From: Chromera velia
Lineage: Eukaryota > Sar > Chromeraceae
Length of the DNA stretch: 64,000 bases
Reading direction: 5' to 3'
NCBI GenBank assembly: GCA_018398765.1
Contig: JAHBMJ010000035.1
Coordinates: forward strand, 1 to 64,000
Shown here: piece after piece, positions 1 to 13,223 of the stretch
How the letters are laid out: every line of letters starts with the position of its first letter
Numbering within the stretch: position 1 is the stretch's first letter
The notes under the pieces: model-generated
Seen by the model: only the letters and a program-made list of their open reading frames with translations
Databases searched by the model: none
Told to the model about the DNA's origin: nothing
Program-made: the position numbers and the translations under genes

Positions 1-39
1 CACACACACACACACACATGCACACACACACACACACAT

Positions 40-73
<34 letters not shown>
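1..73. repeat. (CA)n microsatellite
   Basis: An almost pure CA dinucleotide tract with two ATG interruptions runs from the window edge to about position 73. It probably lies in an intron of the gene whose first visible exon starts at 263. Reading frames across it (His-Thr repeats) are artefacts. Confidence 0.95.
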
Positions 74-75
<2 letters not shown>

Positions 76-262
76 CATCCAGACGAATTGTGCACTCCTG
101 CCGTGGAGGGAGGACGTGCTCCATCCATCTCGTGGAGGCCCCTCCCTCTGCATTCAATGGAGCTTCTTTCTTTCTTCCTCCGTCTCTCCTGACTTTTCTT
201 TCTGTGCTCTCTCTCTTTGCGCGCCCTTTTTGATAAATTCGCGAATCCATCTGTGCTTGCAG

Positions 263-2500
263 ATTGTGTCCGTGCCTGTCGGTATGGTGACGATCAAATT
301 TGGAGACACCTACAACGCTGCGGTACGTGGAGGGTCTTGCAGTGCATGTCCGGCTGTCACGCAAGCAAGCCTACACAGTAGAGGCGCACATTCAAAGCAT
401 GCAGCTTGAGTGGAGCTCTCTGCAATTATTTTCGGGGCCCCATTCAGTGCTGCTGTGTGAACATGTCTGTGTGTATCGCGGTGTGTTTGTCTGTATGTCC
501 ATAAGCACGCTTGCCTTCGTCTCTCTCTGCTACTCTGCAGTCTTCTCTCTGTTCAGACAGCCCCTCCATAGATGTCCTTTCCCTCATCGCTCATTGCCTG
601 TGTATGTGGTGGGATCCCTATCTGTGCTTGCGTGGGTGTTTGCGAGTGTGGAGGCCGGCATGATCGTTTGCCTGTGTCATCTGTCTTGTGTCACCGTCTT
701 TTGCACGGTCCTTTTTTTTTGCGTGTCCCTTGACACCTGCCTCCCGTGTGTTCTTTGCAGAACTACAGTGGAGACCGTGACAAGTCGCCACTGGCATCAA
801 GTGAGTAAGACAGACAGGCAGGCAGGCAGGCAGGAAGGGAGGGCGAAAGGAGGATGCGTCTCGGCTGTTTTGATGTATTTCTGTACATACCTGATGTAGA
901 TTGAATATGCATACGCACTGTGGGTCTCTCTTCTGTTTTTTGTCTGTGGAAGCTTTTGCCGCTGTGCTGTGCATGTTCTCTCAACGATCGATTGCAAAGG
1001 AAGTGATCGATCATGCTGACGCCCCCCACAATAGCACACCTAACAATCCTCCCTCGGTGTCTCTGTGCGTGTAGGTGACATTGACCTCTCCCCCAAGATT
1101 GATGTCAGGAGAAGATCGATGCTCGCCAAGGCACTCGCAGATGGAAGAGAAAGCATATCGCCACCTTTCACCGCAAGACGGAGCTCAGTTCCCTCACTTG
1201 CAGCGCTTTTACCCCCCGAAGATTTGAAGGCTTTTCCCCTCTGGGCGGTCATCTTCCGTCTGCTCCATCGACAAAACGAACAAAAGCGACAAGGTGTGCC
1301 TGACGGGAAGGATGATACAGAAGCCATACAACCTCTGTTGGGTCGAACGCTCGTCCAGTTGACGTACTTACCCATCGCCCCCCTGCATGGTGGGAGACAC
1401 TCAATAGACTCCATTTTCTCCCCTCCCCGCGGTCGAGGGAGTGTTTATTCGTCCGTCGTCACTGTACAGATCACGGAGACCGAGAGGGATGGCCGGGCTG
1501 TCCGCAGAGCGCTGCAAGCTTTCGACCTGACTGAGGGAGAGGGAGCAGGGCTTGCTCTCGTCCGAGAAGCCGCCGCAGCAGCAATGCTCACAAAAGCGGT
1601 CAAATGGAATGAAAACCACCAGGCAGATCCTTCCCCGTCCCCCCCTCTGAGTGCAAGGCAAAGAACGAGCCGTGGCTGTTTGAGTGATTCCAACTCAAAG
1701 AAAGATCTCAATTCCCCTCCCAGCCCCATGCCTTCGTCTCCTCCTTCGTCTCCCGGCCCCCCCGAGAAGTTGGCACTAGAGCCACCACAGAAACCTGCCG
1801 ATGTTTCCAGTGCACAAGTGAAGAAAGCCTCCACATTAGACGACCTGGCTGCTGACGGTTGTTTCAGCGCGTCGACTTTGGAAAGGGCGTGTGACGAGGT
1901 CGCTCGGGAGGCTGCAGAAGAGAGCCTGATCAGCGCTCTGCTTTCCAGCCGCGCTTTTGATGAAGAATCCGAACTCTGTCCCGAGGAGCAGCATAAAATG
2001 AGGCGGTCCATCTCAGCGGTCAGTAGGTCTGCTTGCCTCTGTTTTTGTCTTTTCTGTGTGGACCTGCTGCCTCAATGCATTCGACTCTTCACACCCGAAT
2101 AGCTCCTTGCCAAGTGTATAAAAGATTGATTGTGTGTGGTCCAGCTGCTTTACTAAAATCGAAGTTTGCATCCGTCCTATTCAGACATTCTGCATTCTGC
2201 TATACGTGCATGCAGGCAAGACAGCAAGTGGCAGCACAAAAAGAGAAAAAGCTGCGGGAACTTCAGAACCTGCGGCGTCTCCTGCGGCAGGAGCAGCGTC
2301 TTCGGCTTCTTTTGGTGGACCGCATGCGACGACTGACGGGGTCTTTTTCGGATCCCGGGGATTCGGAGAACGAGTCGGGGTCAGAAAGGGAAAAGGACAA
2401 CCTTGAACGGGCCGAGCAGCTTGACGAGGTCGTGGTTACTATCCCGTCTCCCGAAACAGCTCAAAAGGAAGTCCTTGTGGGTCCCCATGCTCTCGTGTAA
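263..2500 (+). CDS. 3' part of an unrecognised multi-exon gene, coiled-coil C-terminus
   Basis: Four exons join in one frame: 263-322, 761-800, 1075-2018 and 2216-2500 (TAA at 2498-2500). Each has a CAG or TAG acceptor, and the donors are GTACGT, GTGAGT and GTCAGT. The 5' end lies outside the window or in the CA-rich start. The long third exon encodes about 314 residues: a basic start, a hydrophobic stretch near DLKAFPLWAVIFRLLHRQ, then a low-complexity Pro/Ser segment (around 1630-1770) and an acidic helical part. The last exon is a Lys/Arg/Glu/Gln-rich coiled coil (KEKKLRELQNLRRLLRQEQR) with an acidic serine patch after it. I do not recognise a family. It could be a scaffold or cytoskeletal protein, but that is only inferred from composition. 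Confidence 0.7.
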
Positions 2501-3659
2501 CTTCGCTGCGGCAATCAATTTCTTGCGCACAATCTATTTAAATAGTTGCCCTTCATTGAAATAGAGGCATTCAAGCTACCACTCTGTACATATAACTTTA
2601 AAAGTGTTTTGATTGCGCATGCTAACTACTTTTTTTTAATGTATCAAGCCATCTACATAGGGAATACTTATCATATGATAGGGGAATACACTAAAAAATC
2701 CATCAAAGTAAGTCACGCCGTATAGTTAGTTACAAAAGCGTTAATCAATTGGTATTTATAATATATATAAATTTAAGAACACTAGGTTTTCTCTGTAGTT
2801 TGAACATATAATTTAACATGCAATTTACGTTTTATTACGGTTTTAAGAGTTTTGTTTTTAAGGTATTTGAAATTTAAAAATTAAGTGTATAGAGTGTATG
2901 AAAAATCATGGATCTGGTCCTAGATGCAGCTAAAAATGTTTGAGTCATAGAAAACCATGACTTTTCTCATACATAATTTTATTTTTCAAACCTAAACATA
3001 ATTTCAAATTTCAACTTTGAAATAATTTTATTTTAATCCATTCGATCTAGTATTCAAATTATTGAAAACATGTATAAATAACAGTATAAAGAACTTTGAA
3101 ATAAAATAACCTTGAATTAAACAGCTAGCTTGATACTAAGGTTTGACACTGCAAACTAAGAATGCTTCCTGTATTTACAACCCCATCTATATCTTTATTC
3201 GCACTTCAAAATAATGGACATTCATCAAGAATTTGACTATACAATTCATTTGATTCAATGATTTGAAGCCGTTTTTTGATAGGACTCTAGATGTACTTCT
3301 TCTCAACATGTTCATTTGCTTGCTTTTTATGCCCATTCCTTTTTGACGCTGGATTTGACAAATCATATCTGATTCTCAAACCTTCTCCTGTTACCACCAC
3401 GAGGCGCCTGACTCTCCTAGAAGCAGCAGAACGGAGGAAGGAGCTCTTCTTCAAGTTGGATGCTCTTTGCTCACATTTCCCCGCAGATTCACTTGTCGAC
3501 CTTGCCCGTCTCTGCATTTGTGTGTGAAGGTCTTCTTCTTGTGTGCACCACTATTTCTTCCGCCGGCTCTTTAGGAAGAGGGCTTTTCTTTTTGTGTGAA
3601 GGTGTGTCGTTTCTTTGTGAAGGTGTCTCAGTTCACCCTGCATGCGAGGTTGCTGGCTG
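2501..3659. other. AT-rich intergenic spacer with a doubtful small ORF
   Basis: The segment from 2520 to about 3290 is strongly AT-rich with no coding frame. It separates the 3' ends of two convergent genes. From 3291 to 3527 a + strand frame of 78 codons is open, and its middle (TRRLTLLEAAERRKELFFKL) has helical character, so it could be an exon or a small gene. I found no start context or splice partner that settles this. Nothing else is visible. Confidence 0.5.
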
Positions 3660-4942
3660 CTAGAATGCCTCTGCAGCAACGAGCACTCCACCGGCCATCA
3701 GGGGAAGCCAGGGATTCCCAAGGGACATTATGATGCACCCTGCCCAGCCGTTCGATAGTTCATGACCCCCTGCTGCACAGAATATGAGCCCGATCAGGAT
3801 GGCAATCAGGAAAGACCAGGGCCAGAGGATCATCAACGCGAAGCAAAGAATCCCTGCGGCAATCATCACGATCCCCAAAAGAAGGTGCCCGATGTGTTTG
3901 AGGACTTCTCGGAGCTCCATGGTCTGTGCGTCAATCTCCTTTGACTCCCAGTCCTGCAAGGAAGAGAAGGAATCATTCACAGCAGAGAAGGGGAAATGGA
4001 CTTCCTGGAAAGAAGGTAAGGATGTGTGTGTGTGTGTGTGTGTATGTGTGGGTGCGCATGAAACGACAATCAAGAGTGGAATGGAAAGGATGCAGCGCAC
4101 GCCGTCAATTCTTCCTGAACACCCCCCATCCTGATTTGTTTCTAACTGTGTACTGCGTCACGTTTGCCGTCATAGCTTTCCATCGTCTTCTTATGAAACC
4201 ACATACTCACCCGCTTCACAAGCTGCACCATTCCCGTTGCCGCCCCTTCCCTTGCCAGAGAAGAAGAAGCGGATGAATTAGAAGAAGATGAAGAAGGTCC
4301 GAGAGGGTCTCCAAACCCGATTTGATCGAGGGACTCCAGAAGAGAGAACCTCAGAGAGGGGTCTGAACTGCCCTCGACCTCCTCTGCCTGCACTAAATTC
4401 ATCCGTCAAATAAGTCATGTGGTCGAATGACTACGGGGGCATATAGAAGAAGAAATGGAGAGCGAAATAGAAGGACTCGGGATGTATGCTTGTGAAAGGA
4501 CATCGAGGTGCATATTCCTACCTGTGTGAAGGATGTCTTTGAGGACGCGTTGTTCTGTTTCCCTTCTCCATCCAGAGATTTGTCAAGGACCGGAGGTCCA
4601 AAGATGCTCTGTCCTCTGTCGTCTGTGAGGTCCAATTTGTCCTTCGAGAAGGTGTGGAAAGAGGGAAGTCGGGCCTGAAGGAAGAAAGGAAGGAAGGAAG
4701 ACATGCAGGCGGGCAGGCAGGCGGGCAGGCACGTGAAAGAAGAAGGGGATGAAGGAAGAAGGAAAGAAATTGATTGCAAGCCTCAAGAGGGCACCGAGGT
4801 CCATGTAAAAGGGGGTCGGTCAGGAATCTCTGAGTATTCGAGACCTCCGATATTGCTTGCATGTGGTGACCTCGGCCGTGGAAGGAAAGAGTCTTACCAT
4901 TCGGACGGGAAAAAGGAAGAATGGCACCAGTGACTCTCCCAT
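3660..4942 (-). CDS. Small membrane protein, four exons, about three C-terminal TM helices
   Basis: Reading on the minus strand, the exons are 4898-4942 (ATG at 4942), 4522-4674, 4211-4387 and 3660-3953 (stop at 3660). They total 222 codons, and all three introns are phase 0 with donors GTAAG, GTAGG and GTGAGT and CAG acceptors. The first half is polar and Ser-rich. The last exon carries about three adjacent hydrophobic helices (HLLLGIVMIAAGILCFALMI, then FLIAILIGLIFCAAGG, then IIMSLGNPWLPLMAGGVLVA). It is therefore probably an integral membrane protein with a cytosolic N-terminus. I recognise no family. The first exon is short and the true start could lie further upstream. A TG microsatellite lies in the last intron. 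Confidence 0.65.
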
Positions 4943-4989
4943 GTGTTGGTGTGCGAAAGAGGGGGGAAGAGAGAGAGAGAGAGAGAGAG

Positions 4990-5020
<31 letters not shown>

Positions 5021-5393
5021 GAGGGAGGCAGACAGACGCACACGGAACGGAAGACGACAGAAATGTCCTCTAAGACCCTGTCTTAATTGCTTCGTCTTTG
5101 TGGGGAACAGCACAAAGCAAAAGTATGAAGGTACAGCAGTACGGACTGACGAGATCTCGCGCCTTCAAGTTATGGAATTTTTGAGGAAGCATGTAGAGCC
5201 GCGACGTGGCGTCTGCCAGCTGCAGGTGAAGCAATGAATGCATGTTGGTTTACTTAGACGGTTGTCTATTGGAGAACTCCGACCAATTTGGAGGAAATGG
5301 GACTAAATGGCATTTCAGAGGAATGTGCAGAAAACGTATAATAACAAGAAGAAGAAAAAGCGGACAAATGTTAGTCACCTTTTACTCGTACTA
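4943..5393. other. Short spacer with GA/GAAA microsatellite
   Basis: Lies between the start of the membrane-protein gene and the stop codon of the next minus-strand gene. It holds a (GA)n tract followed by (GAAA)n at about 4965-5022. No exon with acceptable splice signals was found. It must contain the promoter of the membrane-protein gene, but no motif stands out. Confidence 0.5.
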
Positions 5394-8300
5394 CTAAAAG
5401 CGGGCCTCACTATCGGTCGGCACCATACCTTCCTTGCCTGATTCCTGACTGACATCTGCAAGAGTCAGATCTCCTATTTCGATCAGCTCGGGAGAGGATG
5501 CAAGAGTGGCAGAGGGATGCAGTCCGCCTCTCCCATGTCCCATTTTCACGTCCCAAGTGGAAGGGGAAGATCCCCTCTCACTCGACCTCTTCAATTTGCT
5601 CAGAGAAAGGGGCACAGGGAGGGCACCGTCGAGGTCCAAGAAGGCCCCGGCATCCTCTGTCAGGGCGTCCACCTGCTTGGCTTCACTTGCAACGGCCTTC
5701 TCAATCCCCCCCTCCTTGTCCATCTGCATATAACCATCATGCATGCATGCATGCAGGGGAATTAAGCAGAGAAAGGGGCCGGGCACTGAAAATGCAAAGG
5801 CGCAAAAACAAGTCAGCATGAGGTGACATTGAGATCCGGCCTAAATGGTTTCGGCTTTTCTGCTGAATTGTTTTCATCTGCTCGTCTCCGTTGGGCTCAA
5901 AAGCGTTTCTTTTTTTTGCATTCCTTTTTTCATTCCTAGTCATATGGCAGAGGCTGCAGTTATCTCGGCCATTCAGTTCTCTGTACGCACATGCAGAGAG
6001 CCGGCAAGTTGAGGAAATTCCAATGAAGACGCTCATGAATAAAACAGCCTAATCCAGCATCTCACTTCACATTCAGTGCGCACCTGTGCTTTCTCCTTAT
6101 TGGGCTTCAGACGTTCCAGCTGCAGGGCGCAGAAAGGGTTAAATCATGTCAGGCACAACACACAGAATGGTTTTAATTTGATGATGGTCACCCCCTCACG
6201 TCTTATAGAACCGTCTGACAATTTGTTGAATGAACGTCAGAAAGAGAGAGGCGAATCTGGAAGTCTGGGCACTCACAGAGAATGAAAGGGCCGCACCGGA
6301 GCGGGCAGGAGGCAAGGAGACGCCGGCTAGAGGCAGCAAGTGCTCATGCAGCAATCGACCGACCGACCATTCCGAGCATCTTCTTTCTTACGGTGGATCC
6401 AGGCTTCAGGGTTCTTCTTACTTCGTCCTGGTAAGCTTCGCTTTTCTGACAGAGACCCTGCACACACACACACGTACAAACTTACACACCCCATACACAC
6501 ACCCCATACACAAACTTGCACACGTACAAAGTCAAAAAGGCACCCACAAACTAACAGGCAAACTTACACACGCGCACACGCGTACGCACCTGCGGACCCA
6601 TTTGACTCATGAAGGCCTCCTTGGTCCACAATGCAGATCGACACATCACGGAAGCAGCAGTCGAGACAGACGGCTTTCCCCCTCCGACACAAAAAGGTGT
6701 AGGCTCCCGGGGAGCAAAGTACATCATTGTCTGGACGTCTCAGAACATGACCAAACGGACAAATGCACCCACACATACTCACACGAGCAAAGAGATAAGA
6801 AACTACCACAGGAAAACCACTCTTCTTTTCTTACTTCCCCTCAGATAGATACGGGCTCATGACGAGCATTTGAAAGCGCTCTTCCTTCTTCCCACACACA
6901 TCTGTTTGAGAAAAGGAAACGGGAACGAAAAGATGCAAAACGGACTGACCCAGTCGACCAATTCTTTCTTATGTTCCTTCGTCCTCGCGTTTCTGGTCTC
7001 ATCGTCGGGTGCCGACTCGATGTACATTCTCTTTTCGGCTGCAGGCGGAGACAAGACAAGACAAGACAAGACAAGACACGGTGAGACCATGCCTGTAAGT
7101 CGTCGATGCTTTCTACGATTAAAATCTATTTCCATCAACACGCGCGTTCTCTCAGAATGGAATCACGCCAGACAGAAAAGGAAATCCCCGCTAGGAAGAA
7201 TAAAAAGGCAAAAAAGCAAAATCAACTCATTGACTAATTGATGCGAAGCAAGAACAAGAAGATGAACAGACAAATAGGCACTCAGGCAGACAGAAAGCTT
7301 GCTCTCAGCTTAATCGACGAACTCTGTTGAAGATGTTCTCATCTTTCTTATTTGGAAGGAGCCCACCCCCCCACAGGTTCTGAATCTTTGGACACGCTCA
7401 CCTGAGAGATAGATGTCACAAGCTGTACGGCCCGTCCCAGCATTCTGATCAAGTTCGCGCTGCGAGACAGGGCGATATGCAAGTCAGAGCAGAGGACCAG
7501 CAACACATATACAGACATTCACATAGACAGATAATTACATCGCAACTCTCCTTTTCCATTTCCTCTTTGCATTCTCTCTTTTCTTTCTTATCACACTAAA
7601 AGAAAGACGCCCATCCAGTCCACTTTCTCGACGTCAAGCCCCTCTGCCTACTGCTTTTCTTCTTTCACCGTTTTGGCAGGCAGACTTTGACCTGAATCTC
7701 AAGTTGCCTTTTTATTCGGCTCCCTCCCCCCGCCCGCAAAACGCTCTTTTCGTCCACTGCTCATCTCGTCGCACGTACACTGGTTGAGCGAAGACACTTT
7801 TTTTGCTCAAAAGAAGAAGAGATGCGGAGAACACAGAGGAGGAAAAAGAAGGCAGACCATCCAGGTACGAGCGAAAAAAACGCATTCACTTACCACTTTC
7901 TGTGCGTCTTCATCTGTCATTCTGCACTCTGCAATGTCTCTCAGGAGGAGGGTGCCGTCCTTGAGACTCTGCAGAGAGAGGTCAAAGCGTTTCATTACTT
8001 ACAACCACACATGCGGGGGAACGAGGAAAGTGCCACGGTACAGAGAGAAAGAGAGAAATGAGGTTGCGTCGAATTTTAATGAGTGCTCCAAGTCATGGGC
8101 GCAAACCGACCGAAACCTCCTTTGGCTTTCAAATCAAAAAATGGTTCGATCTGATAACAACCTGATGAAAGCTAGAGTCTGTTCACAGAACATTTCCGTT
8201 TCCTCTCAAAAGATCCTTCCACTTACTTGGGAGAATGACTCTCTGCCGCAGGGTCTCTCCTTGATGCTCTTCACCAAATCCATCAGCATGTCCACCTCCT

Positions 8301-9920
8301 GCTTGCTCGTCATGTCGGGTCGGCATCTTTTCTGCACCCGTGCACCAATATTTGTTCTCTTCATCCATGCAGTCAGCCAGCAAAGCAGCTGTAGGACGTA
8401 GAAAGAGCGACAGGAGATGTTCAAAGGACTGCCGACAAGAGCCATCGAGTCTGATTCTGCGACGTCCCGTCAGAACAAGAAGATCAAGAGGAAGCCTCCT
8501 GAAGAACCATTGATCAAAGCAAAGCCATCAACCACATAATTTTTGTCGCATCTGCAGAGTCTTTTTGTTTGTCAAGACAAGGCTCCTTCTGAGATGTGCC
8601 TCTGTCTGTTCCCTCCCACCTTTTCTTTTGTCTCCGGGTCCTCTCTGTAACTGCAGAAAGGACAGTGAGTGCGCCAGGAAAGGAAGACAGGCGGTTTAGC
8701 GTTTTTTGCCCACTTTGTATGTAATACTTTTTGTGTCCACTTTGTATGTAATGCTTTTTGTGTCCACTTTGTAATTAATACGAAATAAGCTTGACCAGCA
8801 ATCTTTCTCCTTTTCCTTGTTTCAGTCACCAGAAAATGTTGCCGACTTTGAGAACAAGTATGGCTCTTACAATCACCCAAAGATAGAAAGGCATTCTGGC
8901 TAGAAAGAATGCAGACAGACAATGCCACGACTAGACAAGCACTCAGATGGACAGAAGAACAAGAAGGAGACAGTCTGATAGGCACACCCACCCACCCTGC
9001 TTTGACGTCATTCACGGTGCAGTCAAGGATGTCGCCTTCCACCTCGGGTTTGTAGTGAAGCGCAACAAGGGAGAACGCCCCTCCTACCCTGCAATTGTGG
9101 CACAGGGCAGAATGAATGCCTCGTTCCCTTCCGATCGGGACTCAAGGAGTCAGCAATGCACCCTACCAGTCCGACAAATCGACACTTCAAAGAAAGAAGG
9201 AGAGGATCAAAACACTTCATCCTTACTGACTTTCTAGTTTCGGCATCAAGTTTTTCCCTGCACCGCAAATTTGAGCCCTTTTAAACTATGCTTGGGAAAA
9301 GAACAGACGAATCCTTTCGTTTCTCAAAAGACAGAAGTACCAAAAGAATGACTGACTGACTGACTGACTGACTGACTGACTGAGTGACTGACTGACTGAC
9401 TGACTGACTGACTGACTGACCTTTCCAGGCTGACTGCCTTTTGAGGGGTCTCGAGGAAATCGTCGGTTGCCCTGAGGTAGAGAAACAACAATTCCCTCTG
9501 CACTCAGCGTCAAACAGACGAAGCGATAAATTCACATACACACTCTGTATTCCAGAACGAAAGCAAAACAGGGGAAGGAAGGAAGGAAGGAAGGAAGGAA
9601 GGAACGAACGAACGAACAAACGAACGAACGAACGAAAGACGGAAGGAAGGAACGAAAGAGAGAGGGGCAGGGAAGAAGGGGAGGAACTAAGTAAGCGAAG
9701 AAGAAACAAGAATGTCTTTCCACTCCCCTGCGTACTGCCAGTAAGCGGAATTTGAACTCTTCAACAGTGCAGAATCAAATTGAAAGAAGGATACCAGAAG
9801 GAGAGGCATAATTCATCAGTCGCCGCTTTGGCTCCTTCAAACAAATTCTACATTGAACAGAGATGCATCCACGAAAGCCACAACTGTTGTGTCAGCAGAG
9901 ACCCCCTCATCCAGAGGTAC

Positions 9921-9963
<43 letters not shown>

Positions 9964-10105
9964 AGGGAGAGGGAGAGAGCAGACTGACGAACCATCATTG
10001 CCTGACGGGATCCTGCAATGTCCTGGACCCTGAAGCCGCTCTGATTGAATTCTTCCTGGAGGCAGGTGTAATCACAAACACAGAGACACGTCCACACACT
10101 CACAT

Positions 10106-10145
<40 letters not shown>

Positions 10146-12299
10146 TTACACTTTTACACTTTTACACACAAAAACACAAACACACAAACACACAGACACA
10201 CACTTACTCACTTACAAAGTGGTAGAGAATTTTTTTTTTCTGAAAGCGGAAGCCCGCGCAGCAGCAGAAAGAGGAAATAGACAGGCGGGGAGACATAAAA
10301 AACAACCGGACGACCACAGTGAGACAATTCAAAACAAGGATGAGCAGACGGACCTGAAGAAGATTCATTGGAAGGATATAGCTGTGTTCCCCTTTCCTAC
10401 AGCACGGGTGTTCCTCGACCTGTTTGATTTTCTGCCCGTCGCTCCTGAAAGGAGCAGAGAGAAGAAGAAGCAGGATATGATATGCACCAGATGTCCCGAT
10501 CATGGAATTTTCCTGAATCTTTTCTTCCTGTTACTTCCAAGGAAAGAGAAAAACTGCATCTAGGCTTGGAGGAGCTAGCGGTGTCCTTTTATGTATGTGC
10601 CTTTTCTTTTCTCACACAAGACAGGCAGAAAGATCGATAGACAAAGAAAGTAGCTGCCCGCTTTCCTCCCTCCCTTGCTCCCTCCCTTCCTGCTTCTGTT
10701 TTCCGTCCCCGCTGGTGTGGGGGCTTGCCTGTTGAGCATTCTCTTTCCCCATTTCTGCCTCCCTGTCCCCATCTTCTTTCTGCCTGTCCCCCCAAATGAC
10801 TCACGAATGACAACTTGCGCAGTAGAACTCTGGGTCTGTTGGCAAATCGTCGTAGCTGCATGCATCAGGAAGAACGCGAAGATCGAGAAGGGCGCATGAG
10901 AAAAGGAAAAGGAAGAGGCATGGCAAATTCCAAAGGGAAGAGGCGTAATCAATCGCAGTCAAAAAGAAAAAAAGAAACAAACGGGCCAACTGACAGGCAG
11001 GGTCTCCCAAACAGATTCGGGACGCAGTAGGAAAGTGTGCATGCCACCGCTCCAGTATTGAGACTGTCTGTCATATTATTTGAACAGAACGGAGTGGCGA
11101 ATTGGGAAAAGCCGGTAGCAATAAACATGCGCAAGAGCGAAAAACGAGAGGTTCCGGGTTGAATCACAAGCACTTTCTCATTGAACAATCGATGTATTAC
11201 ATGAAAGCAAGGGCTCCCGCTTGAGAGACGGACCTTTGCCATGAGTCGTGTCCAATTTTGTCACAAAATCCGCTGCAAAGAAGCAACAAGGAGACGACAG
11301 ACGTCTTGTTTTCAGGTCCCGCAGGTTTACCGAAAAATATCCTTTTCTATTTTTCCCACTATCTCGCGCTTGCCTTAGTGTCTGAGAAACGAATCGCCAA
11401 AGCACGCAAGTTAATCATCCTGCCCCCNNNNNNNNNNNNNNNNNNNNNCCCCCCACTGACTCAAAGGATGGAGGATCGTAGGGCTTCATCACGTCATCCA
11501 ATTTCTTCCACCTGCAGATGGTCAGTCAGTCAGTTAGTCGATTAGGGATGGAGGGCACAGGCAGACAGAAAACGATGGAGCTACGGGAACGCGTCATTTC
11601 TTTGTTGCATTTAAACAATCATTCTGTGAGCCAATGCGTGCGTCGACAGTGATGAAACGCATACATGCAAACAGATCGACACACACACAAAGTTGAAGCC
11701 CGTATATGGATGAACGTACACCGGAGACAGCCGCATCCATCCATACGTGTGCGTGGAATCGTTCATTGCGGAAGTAGAGCAAAGCGTAAAGACAAGACTG
11801 ATGTCATTTTCTCTTCAGGCAGACAGGGGAACGCTCCAGACCTGTTAAAAGAGAAAAAGTGCGTATGTGCCCCATTCAAAAGCCCAACTCCCTATGCATC
11901 TGCACACGCATGAACACTTACCGATGAATTTCCTTCGTCCACCAGAGTCTGGTGAGAAACAGACAGGTAGCGTCCGTCTCTGTGCTTGAGATGAGGTTTC
12001 CCTGCGGATCCATCGTCTTCTGGAGACAGCGGGAGTTTTTGGTCGCACACGATGGACCCTCGCACGCGAGCTTCGTCACCTCCCTCTTCTTTGCCCAAAA
12101 CGCTCCGTAGCGCTCGGTGGTCCCCTTGCTGCACACTCACTCACTCTCTCACCAAGGTCACTCGGGTCACTCACTCACGCATGTAAACACAAAAATCCGG
12201 ATGGATTCACATGAGAGACAGAGAAGCCATTCGACGGAATTCAAATCCATGGCTGAACCGGTTTCTGTCTGTTTGTCTGTCTGCCTACGTGTCTGGCTT

Positions 12300-12337
<38 letters not shown>

Positions 12338-12740
12338 CGGCTAGCTGGCTGGCTGGCTGGCCGGCCGGCCGGCTGACTGTCTGATTAACTGAACGACTGA
12401 CCGACTTACTGACTGATTCATTGACTGGCTCAGTCTGACTGACTCACTGACGGACTGGCCAACTGGCTCACGGGCTGGCCGGCTGGCTGACTGATTGAGC
12501 CGCTAGATCTGACCAAGAGCCTGACTAGAGCTGCATGAATGCCTGCGTGACTGACAAGTGATATCGGCATTCGCCTCCGATAGAGTCCAACTGCCGATGC
12601 TCCACCAACTGGGTCTTTGTCTCTTTTTTGCTGACGAAGGAGGAAAACGCATGTTCCGCTCTTGACCTTGCAAGGCCATACTCCGACAGCCTCGCCAAGG
12701 TACCTGCATGGTGCTCTGCCTTGTTGCTGACTTGGATGCA
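5394..12740 (-). CDS. Unrecognised Cys-rich protein, at least 18 exons
   Basis: Minus-strand exons chain in a single frame with matching phases from about 12680 down to the stop at 5394. Examples: 12556 to about 12680, 11922-12128, 11461-11511, then exons near 11250, 11020, 10850, 10440, 10050, 9890, 9750, 9470, 9050, 8650, 8300, 7930, 7430, 6660, 6410, 6310 and 6120, and the last at 5394-5723. Consecutive exons read smoothly, e.g. LWWTKEIHR joins WKKLDDVMKPYDPP and then GFCDKIGHDSWQSGG. Visible features are scattered Cys residues, a Cys cluster (VCLDCCFRDVSIC), a segment resembling a beta-barrel start (ALHYKPEVEGDILDC), and a Ser/acidic C-terminus that reads as disordered. I cannot assign a family. 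A remote S1-like or lineage-specific fold is possible but unproven. The first exon and start codon were not located. Introns contain GACT, CA and GA microsatellites and a 21-N gap. Confidence 0.6.
9347..9420. repeat. (GACT)n microsatellite at a 5' splice site
   Basis: An almost pure GACT tract on the plus strand. On the coding (minus) strand it reads GTCAGTCAG... and begins a few bases after the donor of the exon ending near 9428, so the intron 5' end has expanded into the microsatellite. Confidence 0.85.
9575..9660. repeat. GGAA/CGAA compound microsatellite
   Basis: A tandem GGAA tract changes into CGAA/ACGA units. It lies in an intron of the unrecognised minus-strand gene. Confidence 0.85.
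9925..9982. repeat. (GA)n microsatellite
   Basis: A GA tract within an intron. On the coding strand it forms a CT-rich polypyrimidine tract just upstream of a predicted acceptor. Confidence 0.85.
10095..10210. repeat. (CA)n microsatellite
   Basis: CA-rich simple sequence in an intron of the unrecognised minus-strand gene. Confidence 0.85.
11428..11448. other. Assembly gap (21 N)
   Basis: A run of N flanked by poly-C on both sides, inside an intron directly after the donor of the 11461-11511 exon. The true length is unknown. Confidence 0.99.
12295..12500. repeat. Degenerate GACT/GGCT tetranucleotide array
   Basis: About 200 bp of GACT units drifting into GGCT, GGCC and CGGC variants. On the coding strand of the minus gene it lies about 60 bp downstream of a GTCAGT donor at 12550-12555. 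Confidence 0.8.
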
Positions 12741-13186
12741 GTGGGCGCTGCAGAGCATCAGAATAAGACAAGACGCAGTGAACTGCGTTCTGAAACTCCG
12801 CGTGCCGACCGGCATTTGCTTTCGTCTGGTATGCTCTTCAATCGTAGATCGTTATACACGTATTTTACAATGGCGTTTGTTTTCGAAAAAAAAAAACGGA
12901 TCTCTGTAGTGCTTTCTTCTCGGTTAATTGACCAACTGGATTCAGATTGCTGGGGAAATGCTGTAAGGGTGCATGGGAACAAAGGCACCACTCTCAGCTT
13001 CCCTGCTACCAGACTGATTGACCAAGCTCTCGTCTGTCAGGCTGTCTTACTGCTGTGCTCGGTGACTGTCCAAGTGAGTTACTTCCAGCACTGCAATGAT
13101 CCATCTTTGTTCGAGCTTTTCTCTTCACTTTCTCAATGCTACCTGGCTGAAATGATCGAAGCTGATGGAGCAAAATTAGTTGACTC

Positions 13187-13223
<37 letters not shown>

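Noticed and set aside
6230-6862. Plus-strand 210-codon frame with Thr/His repeats
   Set aside because: It crosses a CA-rich tract and overlaps minus-strand exons that fit in phase.
7052-7078. (ACAAG)n run considered as a telomere-like repeat
   Set aside because: Only about five units, inside a gene, and no telomeric consensus.
9040-9115. RPB7/S1-domain assignment for ALHYKPEVEGDILDC
   Set aside because: The resemblance is limited to one strand-turn motif and the rest of the chained protein does not fit.
9350-9420. GACT array considered as a CRISPR or minisatellite
   Set aside because: The units are 4 bp without spacers, so it is a plain microsatellite.
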